Origin: Sphingomonadales bacterium
Lineage (GTDB): Bacteria; Pseudomonadota; Alphaproteobacteria; Sphingomonadales; Sphingomonadaceae
Assembly: GCA_016704425.1 (NCBI GenBank)
Contig: JADJAC010000010.1
Location: forward strand, 117,501 to 181,500
Direction of reading: 5' to 3'
DNA length: 64,000 bases
The notes beneath the pieces were generated by a model, which saw only the letters and a program-made list of their open reading frames with translations, was not told the DNA's origin and ran no database searches. The translations under genes were made by a program, and so were the position numbers. Shown here piece after piece: positions 34,745 to 43,329 of this stretch; within the stretch, counting starts at the first letter, position 1, and every line of letters begins with the position of its first letter.

Positions 34745-35588
34745 TGCCCTGAACGAAGCGACGCAACGACTCGCTTCGGTTTCGGACACGCCGCGGCTCG
34801 ATGCGGAACTGCTGATGGCCCATGCACTTGGCCTGTCGCGCGAAGCCCTTTTGCTCGGTTCGCGCGACGCGCCAGCGCCCGCCGGATTCGATGCCCTGGT
34901 GGACCGACGGGCAGCGCATGAACCGATCGCGTATATAACCGGTACTCGTGACTTCTGGACTATCAGTCTTGCCGTCGCTCCCGGCGTTCTCATTCCGCGG
35001 CCTGACAGCGAAACCTTGATTGAGGCCGCCTTAGAGTATTTCGCATCGCCAACAGGCAACGGCCGCGGACCATCGTCCATCCTCGATCTTGGGACGGGAT
35101 CCGGCGCGTTGCTGCTTGCGGCCCTCTCCGAATGGCCAGAAGCACATGGGCTCGGCATCGATGCTTCGGACCTTGCGCTTGAGATCGCCAGCGCCAATGC
35201 GCGCCGGCTGGGCCTGACCCCGCGGGTGCGGTTCGCGTTGGGAGACTGGGGCGCAGGCCTTTCTGAGCGTTTTGACCTCATCCTGTGCAATCCTCCTTAT
35301 ATTGAACTGGGCGCCAGCCTGTCGGCAGACGTGATTGACTATGAGCCGGAGTCCGCCTTGTTTGCGGGTTCCGACGGACTTGATGCCTATCGCCGCCTGA
35401 TCCCTCAGCTTCCGCCCCTCCTCAGCCCCGAAGGCGCAATTGCAGTCGAAATCGGTGCGACCCAGGCGGCGGCTGTGTCCGATCTGTTCGTCTCCAATGG
35501 GCTGACACCGCTGGTGAGGCATGATCTTGGTGGACGGGACCGCGCGATTGTGCATTTTTCCCTTGGATTGGTCGGAAAAGGCAGATAA
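34731..35588 (+). CDS. prmC: Release-factor glutamine N5-methyltransferase
   Basis: SAM-dependent enzyme that methylates the GGQ glutamine of RF1/RF2. 285 aa. The N-terminal helical domain is followed by the linker PIAYITGTRDFW, SAM motif I ILDLGTGSGALLLA at about 117-130 and the catalytic NPPY at about 187-190 (LILCNPPYIELG). It overlaps prfA, its substrate gene, by 14 bp. Confidence 0.96.
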   Translation: MSLRDALNEATQRLASVSDTPRLDAELLMAHALGLSREALLLGSRDAPAPAGFDALVDRRAAHEPIAYITGTRDFWTISLAVAPGVLIPRPDSETLIEAALEYFASPTGNGRGPSSILDLGTGSGALLLAALSEWPEAHGLGIDASDLALEIASANARRLGLTPRVRFALGDWGAGLSERFDLILCNPPYIELGASLSADVIDYEPESALFAGSDGLDAYRRLIPQLPPLLSPEGAIAVEIGATQAAAVSDLFVSNGLTPLVRHDLGGRDRAIVHFSLGLVGKGR

Positions 35589-35773
35589 GGGCCAAGTCAA
35601 GATTTGGACGAGCGCATCCAGCGGGACGCCATCCATGTCTTACCCCCACCATCTGAGGCCTGATTGGGATGATCCGGCTTTGGCAGGCGGACGGCGCGCA
35701 AGGGTGCGTCTGGTCGGGGTCTTGCAGGCTGAATCGGACTACAGGCTTTACACCCAGAGAAAAGGGACAATCT

Positions 35774-36451
35774 TTGCTCAACAATCGTCAAGCTGGCCGC
35801 CGTCGCGGCCGGGGTGGACAGCGCCAGCAGAACGGCGGGCGCGAACAAGGCAATCGCATCGACAATCGCGCGCGTGGCAACGCGCCGCAACTGCTCGAGA
35901 AGTACAAGAGCCTGGCCCGCGACGCCCAACTCGCCGGCGACCGGGTGATGACCGAATATTACCTGCAGTTCGCCGATCATTATTTCCGTGTGGTCGCAGA
36001 GACTCGCGCCCGCTTCGAAGAAAGCCGACCGCAGCGCGATGAATGGGCGGGCGACGAAGGCGAAGACCAGATCGCTGCCGAAGTCCCTGACGGCGACGAA
36101 GGCGAAGAAGACCGCCGCCCGCCGCGCCGGCAGGACAATCGCGATCGTGGCGATAGAAACGATCGTGGCGATAGAAATGCGCGGCCGGAACGGAGCGAGC
36201 GGGACAGGGGCGGAGACCGCTACGGCAATGATCGCGGCAGCCGGTACAATGGCAATCGCAACGAAGATGACGAGATCGTCGAGCCAGCCACGATCGATGT
36301 AAATGTTCTGCCGCCGTCTTTCGGAAGCGACGGGATGGTCGCTACCATTCCCGATTTTCCGGTGGAAGCCGAAGAGGAAGCGCCCGCCCCACGCCGCCGC
36401 GGACGTCCGCGCCGTGCTGCGACAGAGGGCGACGTCCCCGCCGAGGGCTGA
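35774..36451 (+). CDS. DUF4167 family Arg/Gly-rich protein
   Basis: 225-aa protein of the alphaproteobacterial DUF4167 family with unproven role, probably RNA-binding given its composition. It begins LLNNRQAGRRRGRGGQRQQ, then the single structured block LLEKYKSLARDAQLAGDRV followed by TEYYLQFADHYFRVV (about residues 40-75). The remainder is disordered, rich in Arg, Asp and Gly, ending in PRRRGRPRRAATEG. I favour the TTG start at 35774 because AAGGGA lies at proper spacing and family members start here. ATG 35669 would add 35 residues without similarity. An 18-bp unit is duplicated in tandem at 36143-36178. Confidence 0.85.
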   Translation: MLNNRQAGRRRGRGGQRQQNGGREQGNRIDNRARGNAPQLLEKYKSLARDAQLAGDRVMTEYYLQFADHYFRVVAETRARFEESRPQRDEWAGDEGEDQIAAEVPDGDEGEEDRRPPRRQDNRDRGDRNDRGDRNARPERSERDRGGDRYGNDRGSRYNGNRNEDDEIVEPATIDVNVLPPSFGSDGMVATIPDFPVEAEEEAPAPRRRGRPRRAATEGDVPAEG

Positions 36452-36458
36452 GGCCCCT

Positions 36459-36502
36459 TGTCACAAATTTGAAATCCAACTGTCACTGAACTGGAATGCG
36501 CC
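36459..36502 (+). promoter_or_regulatory. Two tandem PHO boxes (PhoB sites)
   Basis: Four heptamers repeat at exact 11-bp intervals: TTGTCAC (36459), TTGAAAT (36470), CTGTCAC (36481), CTGGAAT (36492). This matches the PhoB pattern of CTGTCAT-type direct repeats separated by 4 bp, twice over. They end about 70 bp before the PstS-like gene. Regulation by phosphate limitation is a well-founded inference. Confidence 0.82.
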
Positions 36503-36569
36503 ATCTCTAGGGCGATGATCATCCGGGCGAGCGAGTCGCCAGGAAGGTCATCCAGTTTCAGGGGTTATC

Positions 36570-37610
36570 ATGAAATTTTCCACCAAGCTGACCGTGGCCG
36601 CGCTTGCGGCGTGCGTTGCGGCTGTTCCAGCATCGGCGCAAATGCGCCGCAACATTCGCATCGTCGGGTCCTCGACGGTCTATCCCTTCACCAAAGCCGT
36701 TTCGGAGCGGTTCGCCAGGGCAAATCCCGGTATCCCTGCGCCGATTGTAGAATCAACCGGCACGGGCGCGGGCGCGAAGCTGTTTTGCGGTGGTGTCGGT
36801 GCGGGCCATCCTGACGTCCTGAACGCCTCACGCCGCATCAAACTTTCCGAGTTCCGCCTATGTGCGGCTAATGGGGTTTCCCAGATCACCGAAATCCAGG
36901 TCGGGCTCGATGGACTCTCTCTGGCGACTTCAAAGGGTGGTCCGCTTCGGAACGTCAGCCTTCGCGACATTTACATGGCGATCGCAAAGGCGCCTTATGG
37001 CAAGCCCAACACTGCCAAGACCTGGAAAGATGTGAACGGATCGCTTCCCGCGACCCCGATCCGCGTGTACGGTCCGCCGACAACCAGTGGCACCCGTTCG
37101 TCACTTGAAGACCTGATCATGGTCCCCGCTTGCGAAGCCAATCCGGCGATGCTTGCCATGAAGAAGACCGACGAAGCCGGGTACAACCAGATCTGCAAGG
37201 GCGTTCGTGAAGACGGCGGCTATGTGAATGCTGGCGAAAATGACAATCTGATCGTCCAGAAGCTGGAAGCCAATCCCGGCACTGTCGGACTCTTCGGCTA
37301 TTCCTACCTCGAAGAAAACGCCAATCGCTTGACTGGCGTCGCAATCAACGGCGTTGCGCCGTCTGCCGCAAGCATCTCGAGCTTCAAATATCCGGGGTCC
37401 CGTGCGCTCTACATCTATGTCAAGAACGCGCACCTCAAGGCCATTCCTGGGATCCGCCAGTTTGCCGCCGAATATGCCAAGGAAACCACTTGGGGGCCAC
37501 GCGGCTACCTGATCCAGTACGGACTGCTTGCCAGCCCGGACGCGGCGCGCAAACGCGCTGCCGCATTCGCCACCACGATGACGCCGATGAATGCGGCGGG
37601 TCTCAAGTAA
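36570..37610 (+). CDS. PstS-like periplasmic phosphate-binding protein
   Basis: 346-aa substrate-binding protein with signal peptide (MKFSTKLTVAALAACVAAVPASAQ). The phosphate-binding N-terminal motif RIVGSSTVYPFTKAV is complete, followed by STGTGAGAKLFCGG and, mid-protein, GPPTTSGTRSSLED. It should capture orthophosphate in the periplasm. The pstC, pstA, pstB and phoU genes are not adjacent; the next gene is an OprP-like porin. AGGGG precedes ATG 36570, and PHO boxes lie upstream. Confidence 0.92.
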   Translation: MKFSTKLTVAALAACVAAVPASAQMRRNIRIVGSSTVYPFTKAVSERFARANPGIPAPIVESTGTGAGAKLFCGGVGAGHPDVLNASRRIKLSEFRLCAANGVSQITEIQVGLDGLSLATSKGGPLRNVSLRDIYMAIAKAPYGKPNTAKTWKDVNGSLPATPIRVYGPPTTSGTRSSLEDLIMVPACEANPAMLAMKKTDEAGYNQICKGVREDGGYVNAGENDNLIVQKLEANPGTVGLFGYSYLEENANRLTGVAINGVAPSAASISSFKYPGSRALYIYVKNAHLKAIPGIRQFAAEYAKETTWGPRGYLIQYGLLASPDAARKRAAAFATTMTPMNAAGLK

Positions 37611-37637
37611 CAACCCATAGAAAATAAGGGGCATTCC

Positions 37638-39218
37638 ATGAAACGATTCACCCTGCTCAGGGTCCTGCTCTGGGCCAGCGCAATGGCTTTTGCGCCACAA
37701 GTCAGCGCCCAGACGGCGGACAAGGAAGTTGAACCGCCAACCGACGCCCCCGCGCCGGAAAGCGTCGATACCGTCGTGTCGGCCGAAGAGGCCAATATCA
37801 GTGCCGCCGATGCCCGCGCAGCAGCGCTCGAAGCGCAGATCGAAGGCCTGCAGGCCCAGATCACCGAGCTGAAGGCCGCCGTCACCAAGGCAACGCCAAG
37901 CTGGAAAGGCGCGCCGCAATGGACAGACAGCGAGGGCTGGAGTTTCAAGGTGCGCGGTCGCCTGATCATCGACACGGCCTATGCGCCCAAGCCGGACAAC
38001 TACGTAGCGAACCGCAACCTTGGCTTCAACACGCGCGTCCGCCGCTTCCGCATTGGTGTCGAAGGGGCAATCCCGGGCGGTTTCGGGTACAAGGCAGAAG
38101 TCGATTACGCGAACAGCACAGTCGGATTTGGCGATGTCGTGCTGACCTATGCGCCGACCGGCAAGATCTACGGCTTCACGTTCGGCAACCATGAGTCACT
38201 CAACGGCATGGAGCAGATTACCAGTTCGCGCTGGTCTTCGTTCATCGAGCGTGCACAGGCTAACGACGCCTTCGGCAACACGCGCCGGCTTGGCCTTTCG
38301 GTCAACCTCAAGTCCAACGACAATCTGTTCCGCTTCGACGCGGGCGTTTTTGCGGCGCACACGATCGACGCGTCGCTCGACAATGACGGATATATTCTCG
38401 CGGCGCGCACGTCCTACTCACCCTATGTAGGCAATGGCTTTGTCCATATGGGATTGAACTTCCAGCATCGCGAGTTCCAGTCGAATGACAATGCTGTCGC
38501 TTCGACATCTTCGGGGGCTCCCTCGACAAACCAGATCGCCCGCTACCGGGCCCGCCCATTCCTTCAGACGACAGATGTTCGCTATGTTGATACCGGCAAC
38601 TTCGCCGCGAAGAGCGACAACATCTTCGGTGCCGAGCTTTATGGCGTCTTCAAGTCGCTGCATTTCGGCGGTGAAGCGCAATATGTTAAGGTCAATGCAT
38701 ACAGCGCCGGAGATACGGCAACTGGTCTTGACGCCTTCAATGGTGGCTCGCTCGTGACGCCAACCGGGGATCCGAGCTTCTTCAGCGGTTTCTTCGAAGC
38801 GGGATACTTCCTGACCGGCGAAACCCGCGGATACAAGAACGGCACTTGGGACCGGACAAAGGTGCTCAATCCGGTCAACAAGGGCGGGTCGGGAGCATTC
38901 CAGTTGATCGGTCGTGTAGACTATCTTGACCTTGATACAGCCAAGCTCAAGAACGGCCTGACCAACAATTTCGCGACCGGGGCAACTTCGCTTGCGGCAT
39001 TGAACACACGGCTCGGCCGGGGTGGCACACAGACGGGCTATTTGTTCGGCCTGACCTGGATCCCGATCGACTATGTCCGGTTCCTGTTCAACTATATCCA
39101 CACGGAAGTCGAAGGCGGACCGCTTGCGGCAACCGTCAAGCCACTCTCAACGGCACCTGTCGACAAGCGCAAGTACAGCACGGACGCGTTCGCGATCCGC
39201 GCATCGATCGACTGGTAG
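37638..39218 (+). CDS. OprP/OprO-type phosphate-selective outer-membrane porin
   Basis: 526-aa outer-membrane beta-barrel with a signal peptide (ending QVSAQ). A coiled-coil segment follows at about 50-85 (AADARAAALEAQIEGLQAQI), as in OprP-type trimeric porins. The barrel begins WSFKVRGRLIIDTAYAPK and closes with a terminal aromatic (AFAIRASIDW). AGGGG precedes the ATG. It starts 28 bp after the PstS-like gene, so PHO-box control probably covers both. Phosphate selectivity is inferred from family and context. Confidence 0.9.
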   Translation: MKRFTLLRVLLWASAMAFAPQVSAQTADKEVEPPTDAPAPESVDTVVSAEEANISAADARAAALEAQIEGLQAQITELKAAVTKATPSWKGAPQWTDSEGWSFKVRGRLIIDTAYAPKPDNYVANRNLGFNTRVRRFRIGVEGAIPGGFGYKAEVDYANSTVGFGDVVLTYAPTGKIYGFTFGNHESLNGMEQITSSRWSSFIERAQANDAFGNTRRLGLSVNLKSNDNLFRFDAGVFAAHTIDASLDNDGYILAARTSYSPYVGNGFVHMGLNFQHREFQSNDNAVASTSSGAPSTNQIARYRARPFLQTTDVRYVDTGNFAAKSDNIFGAELYGVFKSLHFGGEAQYVKVNAYSAGDTATGLDAFNGGSLVTPTGDPSFFSGFFEAGYFLTGETRGYKNGTWDRTKVLNPVNKGGSGAFQLIGRVDYLDLDTAKLKNGLTNNFATGATSLAALNTRLGRGGTQTGYLFGLTWIPIDYVRFLFNYIHTEVEGGPLAATVKPLSTAPVDKRKYSTDAFAIRASIDW

Positions 39219-39264
39219 AAACAGGGTTCCGGCACTGCCCTCCCCTTGCCGGGACCTGAAGATG

Positions 39265-39308
39265 GGCCGTTCCTTCGTATCAAGACGAAGGAGCGGCCTT
39301 TCGCTTTT
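39265..39308 (+). terminator. Rho-independent terminator after the porin gene
   Basis: GGCCGTTCCTTCGT pairs with ACGAAGGAGCGGCC (13 of 14) around a 6-nt loop, followed by TTTCGCTTTT. It ends at the convergent M61 stop. Confidence 0.85.
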
Positions 39309-41176
39309 CAGGGCCGCGGGCGCAGGAGCAGATCGAGGCTGGAATCTCCGGCGGATGCCTTGACCAGCCTGGGATAACGCAGCCCTCCATTCCACATGAT
39401 CGGAATCTCCCGCACCCGACTTCCCGACCTGACGATAAGGCGGATCGGTTCGTTCCCACCCTTTGCCGCGGAAACAGCATCAAGCATGGCCTGATCCGAA
39501 TAAACCCGGCCATTGACGGCAACAATCTCAGCAGCGGAGGTCAACCCCGCCGTGAAGGCAGGTCCATCCCAAACCACCGTGTTGACCTTTCCGCCCTTCG
39601 CGATGGTGAGGCCGACAGAGAAACTGAGGTCAATTTCTCCGGCGCGCCTTTCCTTGTCGCGAAAGAACGGCGTCGGATCCTCGGTATAGACCAATCGATA
39701 GCCGCCCCGGCTGATCCCCTCCAACGGAGCATTCGCGGCCGTTTCGGTCGTGCGCCGGGTAAGGTAGCCTGCCCAGTCATTTGATGAAATGGCATCCAGC
39801 GTCGCCGCCACCTCGTCGAACGTAAAGCCGCGCGGCCTGAAATCTCCGTCCTGGCCACCAAAAAAGGCGCGCGCGAAATCATCCATTCCTTTCATGCCCC
39901 CCGTTTGCGCGCGAAGCAGGGCATCCACTTCCAGCCAGATCAGGAGGCCGTCATTGTAATAGTCTTCGCTCCGTTGATAGCTGATCCAGCCCTTGGGGCG
40001 ACGCGGCGTAATGACGGGATCATTGGTCGTGTCCAAAAGGCCGCGCCAGCTGCGCCCGGTGCGGACATCCTGCCCCGCCGCAATCGAAGCGAGCGCATCC
40101 AGCGTGTCTGCCTTGCTGAACAACCCGGAGCGCGCGCCAAGGACATAGCCCCAGAACTGGTCCTGCCCCTCATAAACCCAGAGAAGGTCATCGTTGAGCG
40201 GCGTTGAAAAGTCTGGGACCATCTGTCCCGCTGGGCGGCGATATTTGCCGACCCAGCTGTGGCTGAATTCATGCGCCAGAAGATTGCGGCGGCCCGGACC
40301 GGACGCCCAGTCTGTGAAATATTCGGGATAGGCGACATTTTCCGAGGACCGGTGATGCTCTAAGCCGATGGTCCCGATACGATCAGTCAATCCGAGCAGG
40401 AAATCATAATGATCGAAGGGCCGTGATCCGAAAAGCTTGACCGCCTGATCGACCAATCGCCGATGGACGTCGATCTGGGCGGGCGTGGCGGCCAGATATT
40501 TTGCCTCATCTGCCACAATGTTGAGCGTCACATTATGGCCGAGGGGCTCTGCCCGGAAATATTTGCCCGCAAAGACCGGAGAATCGACCAGCGTTTCATA
40601 GTCGACCGGAGCAAAATTCATGCGCTCGCTCGATCCCGTAGTCGGACGAAGTGCCGTTGCCGCCCGCCAGCCGCTCGGCAAGGTCAGGCTTGCTGCAACC
40701 GGGATCTGCCGGGTTGCCCAGCCAGCCGGGTAGAGGGAGACAGACTGCCACTGCAGGTTGATGATTTCGGGCGAAACGACAATCCGCCCCTGATCCTCCT
40801 CGGTCGCAGAGAGAAACTGGAAGGCGAGATCAAGCTGCCGCGCTCCCGCTGGTACATCGACCTGAAAGGCATAAACATCCAGCGGATCGCGCTTCCATTG
40901 CAACAGCTTGCCGCCGGCCCGGATTGTCAGGCCAGCCAGCTTCTCGATCTGGCCACGCGGCGCATGATTGCCCGGGAGCCATTTCGGAAAATTGAGCGTC
41001 ATTGGACCCGACGATGAGAGAGGAATTGTCTGGGTCACGCGAAAAATGCCCTGCTCGGTGTCGGTCGCATCAACATTGAGCGTCATCGTGCCGGGAAACG
41101 GCGTGTTCCGGGTCTGGCCCTGCGACGTGGCGGGCATGGAAGCCGCAAGCAACAGGCCGGCAAGATAAAGACGCAT
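39308..41176 (-). CDS. Secreted M61-family metallopeptidase with PDZ domain
   Basis: Zinc aminopeptidase of the M61 (glycyl aminopeptidase) family, 622 aa, with signal peptide (MRLYLAGLLLAASMPATSQ). An N-terminal beta domain precedes the catalytic domain with LLAHEFSHSWVGKYRRP (HExxH at about 302-306) and LLWVYEGQDQFWG supplying the third ligand region. GLEHHRSS upstream is a further family block. A PDZ-like domain follows at about 530-600 (VGLTIAKGGKVNTVVWDGPAFTAGL). GGGGGAG precedes the start. Periplasmic role in peptide use is inferred. Confidence 0.93.
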   Translation of the reverse strand: MRLYLAGLLLAASMPATSQGQTRNTPFPGTMTLNVDATDTEQGIFRVTQTIPLSSSGPMTLNFPKWLPGNHAPRGQIEKLAGLTIRAGGKLLQWKRDPLDVYAFQVDVPAGARQLDLAFQFLSATEEDQGRIVVSPEIINLQWQSVSLYPAGWATRQIPVAASLTLPSGWRAATALRPTTGSSERMNFAPVDYETLVDSPVFAGKYFRAEPLGHNVTLNIVADEAKYLAATPAQIDVHRRLVDQAVKLFGSRPFDHYDFLLGLTDRIGTIGLEHHRSSENVAYPEYFTDWASGPGRRNLLAHEFSHSWVGKYRRPAGQMVPDFSTPLNDDLLWVYEGQDQFWGYVLGARSGLFSKADTLDALASIAAGQDVRTGRSWRGLLDTTNDPVITPRRPKGWISYQRSEDYYNDGLLIWLEVDALLRAQTGGMKGMDDFARAFFGGQDGDFRPRGFTFDEVAATLDAISSNDWAGYLTRRTTETAANAPLEGISRGGYRLVYTEDPTPFFRDKERRAGEIDLSFSVGLTIAKGGKVNTVVWDGPAFTAGLTSAAEIVAVNGRVYSDQAMLDAVSAAKGGNEPIRLIVRSGSRVREIPIMWNGGLRYPRLVKASAGDSSLDLLLRPRP

Positions 41177-41230
41177 CAGGCTCCCCCGAGAATTTTGCGT
41201 CAGTTAAGTGGGAAGCAGATCAAATGTAAA

Positions 41231-42718
41231 TCAGCCTCTCGACCAATGGCAGAAATCGCCCACACGAACGACAGTGCCTGACGTGCCGACGGGTTCTTCT
41301 GCGCCAGAGGTCAGGAAGGCAATCATACCGTCATCTTCGGCCGGTACGCGCGCGATGGCTCGCCGGCCATTCGGGGTTTTGGCAAGCACAACCCCGAATT
41401 TGGGCTGCGCTTCCCGGTCATAAATGACGGTATAAGTCTCGATCTCGGCGGGTCCCTCATAGCCATCGACCAGCTCCGGCACTGCCCCGCGCCGCCTGTC
41501 TGCCTCTGGCTGGCAATCATAATCCTGCGGGAACGTACCAGCCGGTTGCGGGCGGGTGGTCAGCAGGATGGCGTGATTGTGCGTGGCAAAGCCACCATTG
41601 GCGAACAGCAGCCCGTCGCCCGGTTTGACGCGCATCTTCTCGACCATCGAGGCCGCTGCATGCGCCATATAATTGCCGATCGGCCCGCCGCCAAAGGTCA
41701 GCCCGCCAAACACTGTCGCAACCCGGTCTGCCGGCAGGCCAAGCGTGCGCCGCGCCATTTTGGGCACGCACGGGAAACAGGAATAGAGTTCGAGATGATC
41801 GAGCTTTTGCGGATCCAGCCCGTTGCGTGCAACCACCTGTTCAAGAGTGACAGCCATGCTGGGCGAGTTATCCCAGCGCGCGCGTTCGAGAACATTGTCC
41901 GATTCATGGGCAGCAGCGCCCTTGCCGACATAGATGATCCGGCTTTCCGGAACGCCGGCAGCCCGTGCAACGGCAAGGCTGGTGACGAGCAACGCCGCGC
42001 CCTGGTTCACCGATGAATTGGCGACCATCAGCTTGGTATACGGAAAGGCGATCGGGCGATTGTTGGCGCTGGCCGTGATGATGTCTTCCGCGGGCAGCGA
42101 CTTGCGGATCCAGGCTGCCGGATTGGCGGCGGCAACCTGCGAAAAGAGCGACCAGATCACGCCTGTTTCCGCCTGACCTTCCGCCAGGGTCTGCCCCCAG
42201 GTCTTGCGACCGGCATTCTCGTACAGGGGATAAATGTCCGTCGGCGTCCGCAGGCCATATTTCACATGGATCGGCGGCACCTCGGGCATGCGCATGTTGC
42301 GCCCGATACCACCGCCGTCCGGCCGCCGCGCAGCCGTCCGCAACGCCTCTGCGCCGGCAATGATCGCAACCTGGGCGCGGCCTTCACCGATCGCATTGGC
42401 TGCGTCATTCAGATATTTGATCGGCGTATCGCCATTGGGGCCTTTGCTCTGTTCGGCATGCGCGGGCGCAATGCCGAGCGCCGTGCAAAGTCCTTCGACC
42501 ATTGTCTTGTGGAGCGAAGGGAAGGAAATCTGGCGTGTGATGCCAAGCCAGTCGATCCGGCTGATGAAGCCACCGCCCGCATCGGCATCGGCAGCGCGGA
42601 TCGCGGCTTCCATTAACTGGCGAGAATCAAGCGCTTCTGCATCGTCGGCGGGTCTGTCATTGACCTGCCCGACACCAATGATCACGGGAATGCGGGTTTC
42701 GTCCTGAGGCTCTGTCAT
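41231..42718 (-). CDS. Thiolase-superfamily protein (SCP2-thiolase/TLP1-like), catalytic residues apparently replaced
   Basis: About 495 aa, annotated in many genomes as acetyl-CoA acetyltransferase. The thiolase fold is suggested by PVIIGVGQVNDRP at the start, AIIAGAEALRT, ASANNRPIAFPYTKLMVANSS and the C-terminal TFGGGPIGNYMAHAAASM. In true thiolases the last block reads GHPxG; here it is GGPIG, so the catalytic His is missing, and no CSSG-type nucleophile is evident. The last 90 residues form an extra domain like that of thiolase-like protein 1. The substrate is unknown. ATG 42718 (MTEPQDETR) or 42730 are both possible starts. Confidence 0.8.
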   Translation of the reverse strand: MTEPQDETRIPVIIGVGQVNDRPADDAEALDSRQLMEAAIRAADADAGGGFISRIDWLGITRQISFPSLHKTMVEGLCTALGIAPAHAEQSKGPNGDTPIKYLNDAANAIGEGRAQVAIIAGAEALRTAARRPDGGGIGRNMRMPEVPPIHVKYGLRTPTDIYPLYENAGRKTWGQTLAEGQAETGVIWSLFSQVAAANPAAWIRKSLPAEDIITASANNRPIAFPYTKLMVANSSVNQGAALLVTSLAVARAAGVPESRIIYVGKGAAAHESDNVLERARWDNSPSMAVTLEQVVARNGLDPQKLDHLELYSCFPCVPKMARRTLGLPADRVATVFGGLTFGGGPIGNYMAHAAASMVEKMRVKPGDGLLFANGGFATHNHAILLTTRPQPAGTFPQDYDCQPEADRRRGAVPELVDGYEGPAEIETYTVIYDREAQPKFGVVLAKTPNGRRAIARVPAEDDGMIAFLTSGAEEPVGTSGTVVRVGDFCHWSRG

Positions 42719-42795
42719 GTGCAAAGCCATGCAATAGTTGTTTCGCGAGAGCAACCGGGCGAACAGTTTTTCGCAACTTCGCGAGCGTTAACTTC

Positions 42796-43329
42796 CTAAA
42801 CTTCCCTCAGCCGCGGCATGAGTTCGACGAAATTGCAGGGGCGGAAACGGCTGTCCAGTTGGTGGACAAGGATATCGTCCCATCCATCCTTCACGGCGCC
42901 GGTCGAACCGGGCAGTGCGAAGACATAGGTTCCGCGCGCGACGACGGCACAGGCGCGGGACTGGATTGTCGAAGTTCCGATCTTGGCAAAGCTCAGCCAG
43001 CGGAAGACCTCGCCAAAGCCCGGAATATCCTTGCCGCCAAGCTGGGCAAGTGCCTCGGGCGTGACATCACGCCCCGTCAGGCCGGTTCCGCCCGTCACGA
43101 TGATGCAATCGATCATCGCGTCATCGACCCAGCGATGCAGCAGCGCGACGATATCGGCCGCGTCATCCTTCAGCAGGGCGCGTTCGGCAAGAATGTGACC
43201 TGCCGCAGCAATCCGATCAGCAAGAATGTCGCCGGACTTGTCTTCAGCGGCTGTCCGTGTGTCAGATACGGTGAGGAGCGCGATACGGACGGGACGGAAG
43301 GCCCGAGTTTCGTCAATCGGCACTGGCAA
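42796..43329 (-). CDS. moaB: Molybdenum cofactor biosynthesis protein B
   Basis: 177-aa MoaB/MogA-fold protein involved in molybdopterin adenylylation or a related step. Family motifs are ALLTVSDTRTAAEDKSGDIL, DCIIVTGGTGLTGRDVTPEA and VFALPGSTGAVKDGWDDIL. No other moa or moe genes are nearby. Its first 17 bp overlap the 3-prime end of the lytic transglycosylase gene, so it is translated from the same transcript. Confidence 0.94.
   Translation of the reverse strand: MPVPIDETRAFRPVRIALLTVSDTRTAAEDKSGDILADRIAAAGHILAERALLKDDAADIVALLHRWVDDAMIDCIIVTGGTGLTGRDVTPEALAQLGGKDIPGFGEVFRWLSFAKIGTSTIQSRACAVVARGTYVFALPGSTGAVKDGWDDILVHQLDSRFRPCNFVELMPRLREV

Noticed and set aside
36143..36178. 18-bp tandem duplication as a regulatory repeat
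   Set aside because: It lies in the disordered Arg/Asp-rich tail of the DUF4167 coding sequence and keeps frame, so simple repeat slippage in a low-complexity protein explains it.
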